Of a stretch of 20,353 nt of DNA, positions 1 through 6,876 are shown one piece after another. The stretch is taken from the NCBI GenBank assembly GCA_031273965.1, contig JAISQX010000108.1, positions 1 through 20,353 on the forward strand, written 5' to 3'. Under the pieces are notes generated by a model that saw only the letters and a list, made by a program, of their open reading frames with translations, did not search any database and was not told the origin of the DNA. Position 1 is the stretch's first letter, and every line of letters starts with the position of its first letter. Source of the DNA: Clostridiales bacterium. GTDB taxonomy: Bacteria > Bacillota > Clostridia > Christensenellales > JAISNN01. The translations under genes were made by a program, and so were the position numbers.

Positions 1-2
1 AC

Positions 3-1691
3 TTCCGCGGCTCGCAAAACACGGGAAAGGACGACATGATGAATTTCATCAATTCGCTCCTGCCTCTGCCCGCCTTGAACGCAAGCTCCTCGGCTTGGCT
101 CAAGCTCGGCTTTGTAAAGGGTAAACTGACGACTATCTCCGCCGAGTTTTATCAGGTCCCGGGAGATGCGTTGAAGGAGAAGCTCATACTCAACCTTACG
201 CACTACAACGCCAATAGCGGCTTGGAGCTTCAGGAGATAACAAGCGTGGCTTCCGCGACGGTAGCCGACCAATACGCGACGATAGACAACTTTGAGAATA
301 TCAAGACGACGGTCAGCGTGACGCACGCGGGCGGAGTCACGAGGAACGAGTTGGTGGCTTGGGACTACACGCCGGTAAGAGCGGCTATAGCCGCGGGCGA
401 GGTAGACGGTAAGAACGCGAAGTTCGTCGTAAACGGCTTCGTGGGCAACACCTCTCATACCGTAACAATGAACCTGTATATCTTAGACGGAGATTATTCT
501 TATTCGGAGCCGCATATACCGGAGATCGATCCGTACGACGGAGTATGGAGATCAAAACTCCCGACGGCGCACACCATGACCTTCACGATAGATATCGGAG
601 GAAGCGGTAGTCAAAGCTTTAACGTCAATGTAGGATGGGACACGAGCGGAGTGCACCTAAATACCGACGGCGGAACATACACGGCTTACATCTCTTGGAA
701 CGGCAAAAGAGCGGAGCGGCAGGTAACGGTCAAAGCCTCCCTGGCGAAGAGTATAGCGTCTACGAATATTCCGACGTCGCAATACATAATAACCAACGTC
801 GATTCGGTAAACCATTACAATTCGGCGACCGTGACGATGGACGACAGTAGTACCTACACTTATAATGTGAGCTGGTCAAGTAACGCCACGCAAGGCTTGA
901 GCTACGGCAGCTTCACGCGCACTGGCACTATAACCACGATAAGCGAGACTTTCCCGGTGACTCAGGAAATTACGCTTGTAGCCCTTGTGACGAACGCGGT
1001 CGAGTATCAGAACGCGGCTTACGGCGACAGCATAGCCGGTATGACCGGACAGGCTCTCTCGTATAACGACGGTACGAACGGAAGGATATACTTCATCGAT
1101 CAGACTGGCGCGCTCGTATACACCACGGTGGCGACGGGCGGTCTCAATATGAACGGCAGTCCGTCGAGGATAGCCAATAACGTCGGCAACGGAGACCCTT
1201 ATACCGATATAAATCCGCCGCAATCCGGAGAAAATACTTTTTCAAACGGCGGACTGTCCGGGAACGTCCTTGTGACTCTAAACTCAGCCGGATCATGGGG
1301 CTTCCCCTCGGGAAGGGTGGTTCCGATAGAGCTATGGCTAGGATGCGCTTACACTATGACAGGAAATGCTCCCAGAGCAAACGCGGGCAACTACGTCGAC
1401 GTGAGCCCGGGTCTTAACAACGTGTACAAGAAGAGTCTGACGAAAGGCTCGGTATTGACGGCGAAGGATATGCCGACGATGGTTCTGAGAGCGGCTATTT
1501 ACGCGGAGGCTAATACGGACGGAGCTATTATATACATGAATACGGCGAACGGCGTTCCGGATCTCAAGATCAACTGGAATTTCACGGGCTTGGATATCAA
1601 CGCCGCCGTCGGAACGACCGTGAGAGTAACGGGCACCTTTAAGTACAAAGACGGTACGGGCACCGTATACTGCGACGTGACGATAATCTAA
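3..1691 (+). CDS. Large Ser/Thr/Gly-rich protein of unknown function, N-terminus outside window
   Basis: I do not recognise a family. The frame is open to the left edge of the window, and the first Met codons (36 and 39) are followed by neither a signal peptide nor a basic N-terminus, so this is probably the C-terminal part of a longer protein. A GGGAAAGG stretch before Met 36 makes a start there possible but less likely. The visible 560 or so residues are rich in Thr, Ser, Gly, Asn and aromatic residues alternating with short hydrophobic stretches, as in extracellular beta-sandwich domains. No C-terminal membrane helix and no LPXTG sorting signal are seen; the protein ends in VTII. Together with the anchored protein that follows it suggests surface or secreted function. 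Several hydroxyl-rich stretches around residues 180-310 of the visible part look like repeated Ig-like domains, but this was judged by eye only. Confidence 0.75.
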   Translation, partial: FRGSQNTGKDDMMNFINSLLPLPALNASSSAWLKLGFVKGKLTTISAEFYQVPGDALKEKLILNLTHYNANSGLELQEITSVASATVADQYATIDNFENIKTTVSVTHAGGVTRNELVAWDYTPVRAAIAAGEVDGKNAKFVVNGFVGNTSHTVTMNLYILDGDYSYSEPHIPEIDPYDGVWRSKLPTAHTMTFTIDIGGSGSQSFNVNVGWDTSGVHLNTDGGTYTAYISWNGKRAERQVTVKASLAKSIASTNIPTSQYIITNVDSVNHYNSATVTMDDSSTYTYNVSWSSNATQGLSYGSFTRTGTITTISETFPVTQEITLVALVTNAVEYQNAAYGDSIAGMTGQALSYNDGTNGRIYFIDQTGALVYTTVATGGLNMNGSPSRIANNVGNGDPYTDINPPQSGENTFSNGGLSGNVLVTLNSAGSWGFPSGRVVPIELWLGCAYTMTGNAPRANAGNYVDVSPGLNNVYKKSLTKGSVLTAKDMPTMVLRAAIYAEANTDGAIIYMNTANGVPDLKINWNFTGLDINAAVGTTVRVTGTFKYKDGTGTVYCDVTII

Positions 1692-1723
1692 CCCTTCTCG
1701 GGTACAAAAAGCCAATCAACCTA

Positions 1724-1890
1724 ACGAACCGCTGTTATCGGCGGCGCCGGGTGAGAACTCCAACCTCTCTTTCCCGGCGCGCCGACAAAGCGGAAACCGA
1801 TAACTTTTTTACGGAACGCCGCTATCGGCGGCGGGAGGAGCGAAAAAAACTCCCCTTAGCGCCGACAAAGCGAACGGTAAATGACTTTTA
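1724..1890 (+). repeat. Two tandem copies of a foldable intergenic element, first copy terminator-like
   Basis: Copy 1 (about 1724-1810) and copy 2 (about 1811-1890) share TATCGGCGGCG and GCGCCGACAAAGCG at a spacing of roughly 87 bases. Copy 1 folds well on paper: outer stem GTTATCGG (1734-1741) with CCGATAAC (1797-1804), inner stem GCGCCGGG (1744-1751) with CCCGGCGC (1773-1780), a possible third arm CCG/CGG (1782-1793), then six T. This is a three-way junction ending like an intrinsic terminator. Copy 2 keeps the conserved words but its outer stem and T-tract are degraded. It could be a terminator pair or a structured leader RNA for the gene at 1953. I compared it by memory with GEMM, glycine and guanidine riboswitches and found no match. 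Confidence 0.5.
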
Positions 1891-1952
1891 CGATAAAAAA
1901 GAAAGAAAGCGGCAGAACTAAATAAAAAAAATCTTTTTCGGAGGAACTATCC

Positions 1953-3503
1953 ATGACGATAGGAAAATTTGTTTCGGGAGCGTTTAAGTTTGTGATAAAC
2001 TTTATTGTCATACTCGTTCTCGGCATGTCGGTCTACTATGTGTACGGTGTGCTCACAACCTTTCCGCCCACGGCGGATCCGCTAATAATGACGCCCGAGA
2101 ACACAAATTACGGCGTCAATCCCGCGAGCTACCTAAACGATCCGACTCTCGTGTCGAAGGCGCTTAAGGGCGACTACTTCATAACGGGAAGTCAGGGTTT
2201 GGGCGATTTTGAGTTGCGCGAGGCGCATCAATACGGTTTGACGTATTATCCTTACGACTATTCGGAGAATTTTAGCGCGGAAGCGATTTATCAAAACGCC
2301 GATATGACGAAGATAAATCTTTGGCTGGGTGACGAGAACATCCCCGAGAATATCGAGCTTGGCATACACTCGATAATCGGCGGTTGCGACCCCGTAAAGT
2401 ACGCCGAGTACGATTTTGACGCGTACGATTATCAGAACAGACGGCCGAAGCTTACGGCCGAGGGCGACGCTTTAGTCGCGCCGACGTTCTCATTTGACGA
2501 TTACGACGACATGGAGACTACGCTAAAGAGCGTCTTTACGGACGACGACGCGTATATAGCCGACATCATATTAGCGTATTGGACGCTAAGAATAGGCTCT
2601 CAAGTGGATTCTTATATGAATTTCTCCGGAATACGCTCCACGGGAGGCGGTACGGGCGCGGGCGGACTACAGGGTATAGCTTTGGACGCGACGATGGTAT
2701 TAAACACCGTGAGATTTAAATATTACGGCTTTGACCTTGAGAAGAACGCGACGATCCTCACCGAGGCGAGCGCGAAGATAGCCATAGACATATTGGGGCC
2801 GCTCCTTACGGTAGCCGATTATAAGCTAACGGGTAACGGCGTGGAGCTAAAAGCCACCGGTAAAAACAACAGAAAAGTCCTTTCCTCCGACGCTTACACG
2901 GGGCCGAACGGAGAATACGAGCGGAACGGCAACCCGACGGGTACGGCTCCGACTCATTCGGCTCTCGAAGCTCTCTACAACGATTATAAGCCGACAAGAC
3001 GCGTGTTTAACGACAATATCGCGGATCTCTCGGGGCTTAGGCTCTGCGAGTTCGGTATGCCCGCGTCGACTCTCTCCAACCACAAGGTTGACCTAAGAAC
3101 TATAAAGGAAGTCACTTCCTCCGACTCAAACGGCTATACGGACGTAAGCTTTATATGCTACTCCTATACGGACGGCGACCAGTACGGTTTCGTCTCCAGA
3201 GATTCGGCTAACGGTATCGCGGACGCGATAGGCGGTTATACGGCAAACGGCGGTATCGTCGATTATCTTAGATACGTCAAGTTAGAAGTCAAGGTCAGCG
3301 TGTGGGACAGCGGAATAGTCAGATTCCAAGGAACTATGGAGAATTGGGACGCCGCGCTTGTGAACGCTATGGTAAAAGCCGGCACCGCGGTCAACACGAA
3401 CTACTACTACAGCTACGACTATAACGACATAATGAAAGACCCGAATTCGCAAGGCGTCAGCCTCCCCGAGCTTATAAATAGGCTTACCGCGGTCTTCGCG
3501 TAA
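1953..3503 (+). CDS. Membrane-anchored extracytoplasmic protein of unknown function
   Basis: A 516-residue protein of no recognised family. The ATG is preceded by GGAGGAA about 8 bases upstream, which fixes the start. Residues about 12-35 form one hydrophobic helix behind a short Lys-containing N-terminus (signal anchor or uncleaved signal), so the remaining 480 residues should be outside the membrane. This part is acidic and tyrosine-rich, with a Gly-rich loop near residues 228-237 (TGGGTGAGG), long helical-looking stretches around 240-300, and few Cys. The codon choice and GC level resemble the preceding gene more than the genes after 4000, so the two may be a functional pair. The 261-base spacer with the duplicated element means they need not be cotranscribed. 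Confidence 0.8.
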   Translation: MTIGKFVSGAFKFVINFIVILVLGMSVYYVYGVLTTFPPTADPLIMTPENTNYGVNPASYLNDPTLVSKALKGDYFITGSQGLGDFELREAHQYGLTYYPYDYSENFSAEAIYQNADMTKINLWLGDENIPENIELGIHSIIGGCDPVKYAEYDFDAYDYQNRRPKLTAEGDALVAPTFSFDDYDDMETTLKSVFTDDDAYIADIILAYWTLRIGSQVDSYMNFSGIRSTGGGTGAGGLQGIALDATMVLNTVRFKYYGFDLEKNATILTEASAKIAIDILGPLLTVADYKLTGNGVELKATGKNNRKVLSSDAYTGPNGEYERNGNPTGTAPTHSALEALYNDYKPTRRVFNDNIADLSGLRLCEFGMPASTLSNHKVDLRTIKEVTSSDSNGYTDVSFICYSYTDGDQYGFVSRDSANGIADAIGGYTANGGIVDYLRYVKLEVKVSVWDSGIVRFQGTMENWDAALVNAMVKAGTAVNTNYYYSYDYNDIMKDPNSQGVSLPELINRLTAVFA

Positions 3504-3525
3504 AAAAAAGCCTGGTCTTTAAGCG

Positions 3526-3619
3526 GGATAGGTAAAAAAAAGGTTTTTGTGAATACGCCCGAAAGGAGCGTGAAAACCGAGCTTACAAACGGCGGATAGG
3601 TAAAAAAAAGGTTTTTGTG
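3526..3619. repeat. Pair of identical 26-base direct repeats, period 68
   Basis: The same 26 bases (GGATAGGT, eight A, GGTTTTTGTG) stand at 3526-3551 and 3594-3619. They lie directly behind the stop codon of the preceding gene. The second copy runs into GTTTTTGTGCGTAAG (3611-3625), a 15-base word found again at 5207-5221 in another spacer, so this may be part of a dispersed intergenic element. Confidence 0.75.
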
Positions 3620-3784
3620 CGTAAGTCCGGGCGGTTGTCGGGACTTACGGATAAAGAAAACCCAAAAGACGTCAAACGGTGTTTCGGCGCTTTTATGGGG
3701 GGGGGAAAAATCTTTTAAATTATTATAATGAGTTTTTCTAACTTTTTTCTAAACAGTTTTCTCCTTGGTTTTTTTATTTGGAGG

Positions 3785-3820
3785 AACGGGACGGATTTTA
3801 AAAAAATCCGTCCCGTTTTC
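3785..3820 (+). terminator. Intrinsic terminator, 15-bp stem
   Basis: Positions 3785-3799 (AACGGGACGGATTTT) pair perfectly with 3803-3817 around a three-base loop, with four T at the end. It separates the upstream region from the promoter at 4001. Confidence 0.75.
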
Positions 3821-4000
3821 CCTTATATACGTCTTACGGGAGCGAGAACGCGCCCAAATTCGCGCCCGAAAAAAAGACGGGGAAGGCTAACGAAGTTTCG
3901 CTATAATATTTTGACGCGGGGATTTTGGATAAACTTTTTTTTTGACGGTCATTTTTTTTTAAGTTTATGCCTTACGAAGAAAAAAAATTTTGGAAAGGTC

Positions 4001-4029
4001 TTGACAAACGGTATTTTTCGGGGTATAAT
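4001..4029 (+). promoter_or_regulatory. Consensus sigma-A type promoter of the zinc-ribbon gene
   Basis: TTGACA (4001-4006) and TATAAT (4024-4029) are both perfect matches to consensus with exactly 17 bases between. A start about 4036 would give a leader of some 37 bases that includes the AAGGAG ribosome site at 4062-4067. Confidence 0.85.
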
Positions 4030-4072
4030 ATTTAAGAACAGGGTTTTTGTTTACGGAGAATAAGGAGAAAAT

Positions 4073-4924
4073 ATGTTTTGCTCGAAATGCGGAAAACCTA
4101 TAAAGGACCACGCGCAATACTGCGGTTCTTGCGGGAAGTTTATCGATACGGGAATCAAGTACTGCAGCGTGTGCGGATTTCAATCCCCAAAGGACGGCGC
4201 GTATTGCCTGAACTGCGGAGTTAAGTTCACGCGCAAAAAAGGAAAAAAATATACCGCGGGCGCGGTTACGTATCCCGTGACCATAGATTATCAAAAGGCG
4301 GTTTACGATTACCTCTTAAACAACAATATCGACGAAGCCAAGCTTTTGGAAGGAGCGCGCGCTCAAAACGACGAATCGGACTTTGGCGGCTACAACGCCG
4401 AAAGCGGAGAGGGAATGTATCCCGACGACGTTCTCGGTATGTACCCTTACGACCCGTATGCGTTTTTTCCGCCGCCGTATCCCTTTTATCCGCCGATTGC
4501 GCCTATGCCTTATCCGCCCTTGCCGTACGGAGCGTCGCCTTATTATCCCCCTATGCCTATGCTGCCGCCGCCTATGCCGTACGCGCCTTACGGAGGTTAT
4601 CCGCCTCCTATGCCTTATCCGCCTTATCCGTATTTTGGACAGGGTATGCCCGGAGGAGGATTTTCGTACGAACAGCGTTATTCGGTGAGCGGTAACCCCG
4701 CTTTTTACCGCGACCCGCGTACGGCGGGATCGATGTATATCCCATGCCGCGACAAGGCGCTAAAGGAATTGCAAGAGCGCCGCGCCGCCGAAGCCGCCAC
4801 GCCACGTTTGAGCGGCGAAACGAAAAAAACAACCAAAAGACAAGAAAAGAATTATCTCAAACAACAAAAAAAAGCCGACAAAGAATATCTCAAACAACAA
4901 AAAAAAGCCGGCAAACGTAAATAA
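4073..4924 (+). CDS. Double zinc-ribbon protein with Pro/Tyr-rich middle and Lys-rich repeat tail
   Basis: A 283-residue soluble protein. Two zinc-ribbon units are visible: C3/C6/C17/C20 and C31/C34/C45/C48, each CxxC-x10-CxxC. Residues about 113-212 are very rich in Pro, Tyr and Met (PYPP, PMPYPP-type repetition) and look disordered. The tail is strongly basic and ends in a tandem 11-residue repeat, YLKQQKKADKE then YLKQQKKAGKR, encoded by a 33-bp repeat near 4852-4917. No membrane helix. Start fixed by AAGGAG six bases before ATG. A perfect promoter and a terminator make it a single-gene unit. Zinc ribbons of this kind often mediate protein or nucleic-acid contact; the actual role is unknown. 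The disordered Pro/Tyr composition recurs in other proteins of this window, suggesting a common cellular theme. Confidence 0.85.
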   Translation: MFCSKCGKPIKDHAQYCGSCGKFIDTGIKYCSVCGFQSPKDGAYCLNCGVKFTRKKGKKYTAGAVTYPVTIDYQKAVYDYLLNNNIDEAKLLEGARAQNDESDFGGYNAESGEGMYPDDVLGMYPYDPYAFFPPPYPFYPPIAPMPYPPLPYGASPYYPPMPMLPPPMPYAPYGGYPPPMPYPPYPYFGQGMPGGGFSYEQRYSVSGNPAFYRDPRTAGSMYIPCRDKALKELQERRAAEAATPRLSGETKKTTKRQEKNYLKQQKKADKEYLKQQKKAGKRK

Positions 4925-4946
4925 ACGAATAATTCGACAAATAAAC

Positions 4947-4982
4947 AAAAAAAACGGAAAGCAAAACTTTCCGTTTTTTTTT
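4947..4982. terminator. Bidirectional intrinsic terminator between convergent genes
   Basis: ACGGAAAG (4954-4961) pairs with CTTTCCGT (4967-4974), flanked by A-tract on the left and T-tract on the right so that both strands end in U-rich RNA. It serves the zinc-ribbon gene on the plus strand and the 43-residue gene on the minus strand. Confidence 0.85.
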
Positions 4983-5001
4983 AAGCCGAGTACGTTCTTT
5001 T

Positions 5002-5133
5002 TTATAGATCGTCCGCGTCCTGCACGGGCGCGGAGCCGTCCGACGGCGCGCCCGTATACATGCCAAGCGGATCGTACCTACTCGATTGAGGCGGAGCTTC
5101 CGACTTTTTTGTACGGCGTTTTTTGAACCACAT
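5002..5133 (-). CDS. Small 43-residue protein ending in QDADDL
   Basis: Reading the minus strand gives a 43-codon gene: start MWFKKRRTKK, middle RYDPLGMYTGAPSDG, end PVQDADDL. It has a strong AAGGAGA ribosome site six to eight bases before ATG, a balanced basic-start/acidic-end composition, and is followed by a terminator. I recall short proteins of Clostridia with DPxGxYTG and a PVQDADDL end; that memory could not be checked here. No membrane helix or Cys. It lies 115 bases downstream of the ECF-transporter gene on the same strand, and may share its transcript. The function is unknown. Confidence 0.8.
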   Translation of the reverse strand: MWFKKRRTKKSEAPPQSSRYDPLGMYTGAPSDGSAPVQDADDL

Positions 5134-5192
5134 ATTATCTCCTTAAGGCTTTTTACAGCGTAAATAGTATGCGTATACCGTTAGGAGATATA

Positions 5193-5230
5193 CCCGCGGC
5201 AAACGCGTTTTTGTGCGTAAGCGCCGCGGG
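5193..5230 (-). other. Long hairpin between two minus-strand genes
   Basis: CCCGCGGC (5193-5200) pairs with GCCGCGGG (5223-5230), with an inner ACGC/GCGT stem. No U-tract follows on either strand, so it is not a classic terminator; it could be a processing site or partial attenuator between the transporter gene and the 43-residue gene. Confidence 0.45.
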
Positions 5231-5248
5231 ATATGCCGGAAAAGGGTT

Positions 5249-6271
5249 TTATTTTTGGATCTTACTTTTTATCCTTTTGAAAAGCCCCTCGAACGATAGG
5301 TAAGTCATGGCGATGATAACCGTATTCATAATGAGAACCGGAAGTTGCACCGGAAGCCTGCTCGGGCCTATCAGATAGACAAAAAAATTCGAAAAAGTCT
5401 TTGGGAGCGAGCTGTACGTGAGAAAAAACGTCGTCGTGTTGATCCCGACCGTGCAGACGGCTCCGACAATAAGCATAGTCAATATTATTTGAGCGGCTTT
5501 GAAAGAAATTTGGGTAAAAGGCTTTTTTAGCCCCGCGTAAAAGCCGTCCGCTTTCTTTAGATTCATTATCAGCCCCGGAATAAGCCCGAGAAGCCCCGAG
5601 CTTATCCCTACGGGCACTAAATATGGGCCCTTGGGAAAGAGTATGCACCCGATAAGATCCCCCGTAAAGCCCACAAAAAAGCCTAACCACGGGCCGAGTA
5701 TAACCCCCGAGAAGAAATTGACCACGTAAGTGAGCGACAGCGCCGAAACCGCGTTCGAAACTAACGCAATCGAATTAAGAACCGCCGATAACGCGACAAA
5801 AACCGCCGTGTACGCAAGTTTTTGGTTAGAAAGACCGGAAAGCAGGCGCAAAGGTTTTTTGTCGGTAGGTTTAGACCGCGCGCCAGTAGGCGCGTGTGGC
5901 GCGCCAGTAGGCGCGTGTGGCGCGTCGATAGACGCGTGTGGCGCGTCGATAGGCACGTGTGGCGCGTCAATAGACGCGGGGTGCGCGCCGATAGACGCGG
6001 AGGGCGCGCCGGTAGGCGCGGAGGGCGCGCCGATAGGCGCAGAGGGCGCGCCGGTAGGCGCGGGCTTAGCCGAGGGCGCGAATTGATTCGCCGCCGCGGC
6101 GGTTTGTGGTTCGGCGGCATAAAAAAAATCCGCCTTGTCTTTTTGTCGGACGTCACTCTCGTCAAAAGGAATTGCGGAACGGCTATTTTTTTCCGATAAC
6201 GCGTTATCGGAAAAATCATCGCAAGGCGCAATTTCCTGATGAGCGAGAGTTAATTTGTTTCTCTCGTTCAT
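5249..6271 (-). CDS. ECF transporter substrate-binding (S) component, folate-family-like, with repeat N-terminal extension
   Basis: The C-terminal 190 residues (about 150-340) look like an ECF-type S component: LSNQKLAYTAVFVALSAVLN start, LGPWLGFFVGFTGDLIG in the middle, then GPYLVPVGISSGLLG and about six membrane helices. These small membrane proteins bind a vitamin and use a shared energising module (EcfA/A'/T) not present here. The pattern best fits the folate-family S components, but substrate is not proven. Unusual is the first 145 residues: acidic/polar, then nine 7-residue repeats (APTGAPS / ASIDAPH type) at residues 71-133. Typical S components lack this and are about 170-200 residues long. 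Start fixed by AAGGAG ten bases before ATG on the minus strand; an earlier ATG at that site is out of frame. Confidence 0.8.
   Translation of the reverse strand: MNERNKLTLAHQEIAPCDDFSDNALSEKNSRSAIPFDESDVRQKDKADFFYAAEPQTAAAANQFAPSAKPAPTGAPSAPIGAPSAPTGAPSASIGAHPASIDAPHVPIDAPHASIDAPHAPTGAPHAPTGARSKPTDKKPLRLLSGLSNQKLAYTAVFVALSAVLNSIALVSNAVSALSLTYVVNFFSGVILGPWLGFFVGFTGDLIGCILFPKGPYLVPVGISSGLLGLIPGLIMNLKKADGFYAGLKKPFTQISFKAAQIILTMLIVGAVCTVGINTTTFFLTYSSLPKTFSNFFVYLIGPSRLPVQLPVLIMNTVIIAMTYLSFEGLFKRIKSKIQK
5873..6061 (-). repeat. Nine 21-bp tandem repeats within the ECF S-component gene
   Basis: In frame, the repeats code for units of AP[TI]GAPS or [AV][SP]IDAPH type. Copies differ mostly by small substitutions (T/I, G/D, S/H), in blocks, as expected from slippage or unequal crossover followed by divergence. 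Confidence 0.85.
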
Positions 6272-6307
6272 TGTCGGGCATCTCCTTGTTTTATTATTAT
6301 GCGGTTT

Positions 6308-6336
6308 ATAATAACCCTTTTTAAAAAAATAGTCAA
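6308..6336 (-). promoter_or_regulatory. Promoter of the ECF S-component gene
   Basis: On the minus strand TTGACT (6336-6331) and TATTAT (6313-6308) are spaced by 17 bases. The leader is short (about 30 bases), leaving no room for a riboswitch. Confidence 0.6.
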
Positions 6337-6347
6337 GCCTTTTAACC

Positions 6348-6376
6348 TTGACATTTAGATTTTTTTGTGATAAAAT
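6348..6376 (+). promoter_or_regulatory. Promoter placed directly against the ATG of the next gene
   Basis: TTGACA (6348-6353) and TAAAAT (6371-6376) with 17 bases between. The expected start near 6383 is two bases from the ATG at 6385. It stands back to back with the minus-strand promoter, the two -35 boxes being 11 bases apart. Confidence 0.65.
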
Positions 6377-6384
6377 AAAAACCG

Positions 6385-6777
6385 ATGTTTAGCGTTGACT
6401 TGATAAATCCGTTCGACGAACAAAATATTTCGGTTTTTCCGGATTTTTTTAAATGCCAAGGCGCGTTCGTCGGTCTTTTGTCGGACGGGCGTCTCGCGGG
6501 CGCCGCAAACGTCGTAATAAATAAAAACGCCGCAATAAAAAAAGTATTGCTGCTAAAAGAATTTGACGAAGAGAACGTAAGACGTTTCTTTTTGAGAGCG
6601 ATAACTCTCAAATTGATTAATTGCTCCGACTTGATTCTTTCGGATTTTTACGACGCGCTGCTGGAGGAAATAGGTTTTTGCGCGGAAGGGAACGGCATGA
6701 AGTGCCTTTCAAAAGACGTCGTTTTTAAGAAAATGTGCGGCGGCGATCAAAAAACAACAATTATATGCGAGAAATAG
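6385..6777 (+). CDS. Small GNAT-like protein, probably translated from a leaderless mRNA
   Basis: A 130-residue protein. The middle and end (GRLAGAANVVI, strand-helix pattern, then ALLEEIGFCAEGNGMKC) resemble the last part of GNAT N-acetyltransferases, where a ...LGF.xxgxGM pattern ends the fold. I see no clear acetyl-CoA loop (Q/RxxGxG/A), so activity is doubtful; it may be a degenerate or non-catalytic member. There is no ribosome site, and an in-frame TAA at 6376-6378 sits inside the promoter -10 box, so the start cannot move upstream. The ATG is about two bases from the predicted transcription start, i.e. leaderless. It is divergent from the ECF gene. Family assignment is tentative. Confidence 0.65.
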   Translation: MFSVDLINPFDEQNISVFPDFFKCQGAFVGLLSDGRLAGAANVVINKNAAIKKVLLLKEFDEENVRRFFLRAITLKLINCSDLILSDFYDALLEEIGFCAEGNGMKCLSKDVVFKKMCGGDQKTTIICEK

Positions 6778-6818
6778 CGAAAAATAATAAAATTAATAAA
6801 AAAATTTTTGAAAAACTA

Positions 6819-6847
6819 TTGAAATTTTTCGCATAAAGATATATAAT
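6819..6847 (+). promoter_or_regulatory. Promoter with ATTGAAATT -35 region
   Basis: TTGAAA (6819-6824) and TATAAT (6842-6847), 17-base spacer. It shares an A/T-rich upstream block and ATTGAAATT with the promoters at 8332, 11571 and 14945. It drives the gene at 6877, whose AAGGAGAGG ribosome site follows. Confidence 0.8.
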
Positions 6848-6876
6848 ATTATTGAATATATTTTAAGGAGAGGCAT

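Larger units (their letters stand above)
3504..4072. other. Gene-free spacer with direct repeats, hairpins, terminator and promoter
   Basis: A 569-base stretch without a convincing gene. It holds a 26-base direct repeat (3526-3551 and 3594-3619), a hairpin CGTAAGTCC/GGACTTACG (3620-3628 with 3641-3649), a run of nine G (3697-3705), a -10-like TATAAT with no -35 (3724-3729), a strong terminator stem (3785-3817) and the promoter of the zinc-ribbon gene (4001-4029). An open frame at 3728-4063 is low-complexity, Phe/Lys/Arg-rich, overlaps terminator and promoter, and is not credible. Confidence 0.7.

Noticed and set aside
1600..1691. LPXTG-type cell-wall sorting signal on the first protein
   Set aside because: The C-terminus has neither the motif nor a hydrophobic stretch with basic tail.
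1724..1890. c-di-GMP (GEMM), glycine or guanidine riboswitch
   Set aside because: Only short strings such as GACAAAGC resemble known cores; the required conserved blocks are missing.
3728..4063. Open frame of 111 codons
   Set aside because: Phe/Lys/Arg-rich low-complexity product, no ribosome site, and it runs across a strong terminator and the consensus promoter of the next gene.
5730..6199. Plus-strand open frames with CGACGG-type Arg/Ala/Val repeats
   Set aside because: They are antisense readings of the 21-bp repeats in the ECF gene; no ribosome site, and the minus-strand gene has a proper start and a recognisable domain.
6272..6350. THF riboswitch in front of the folate-like ECF gene
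   Set aside because: The leader from the predicted promoter is only about 30 bases long, too short.
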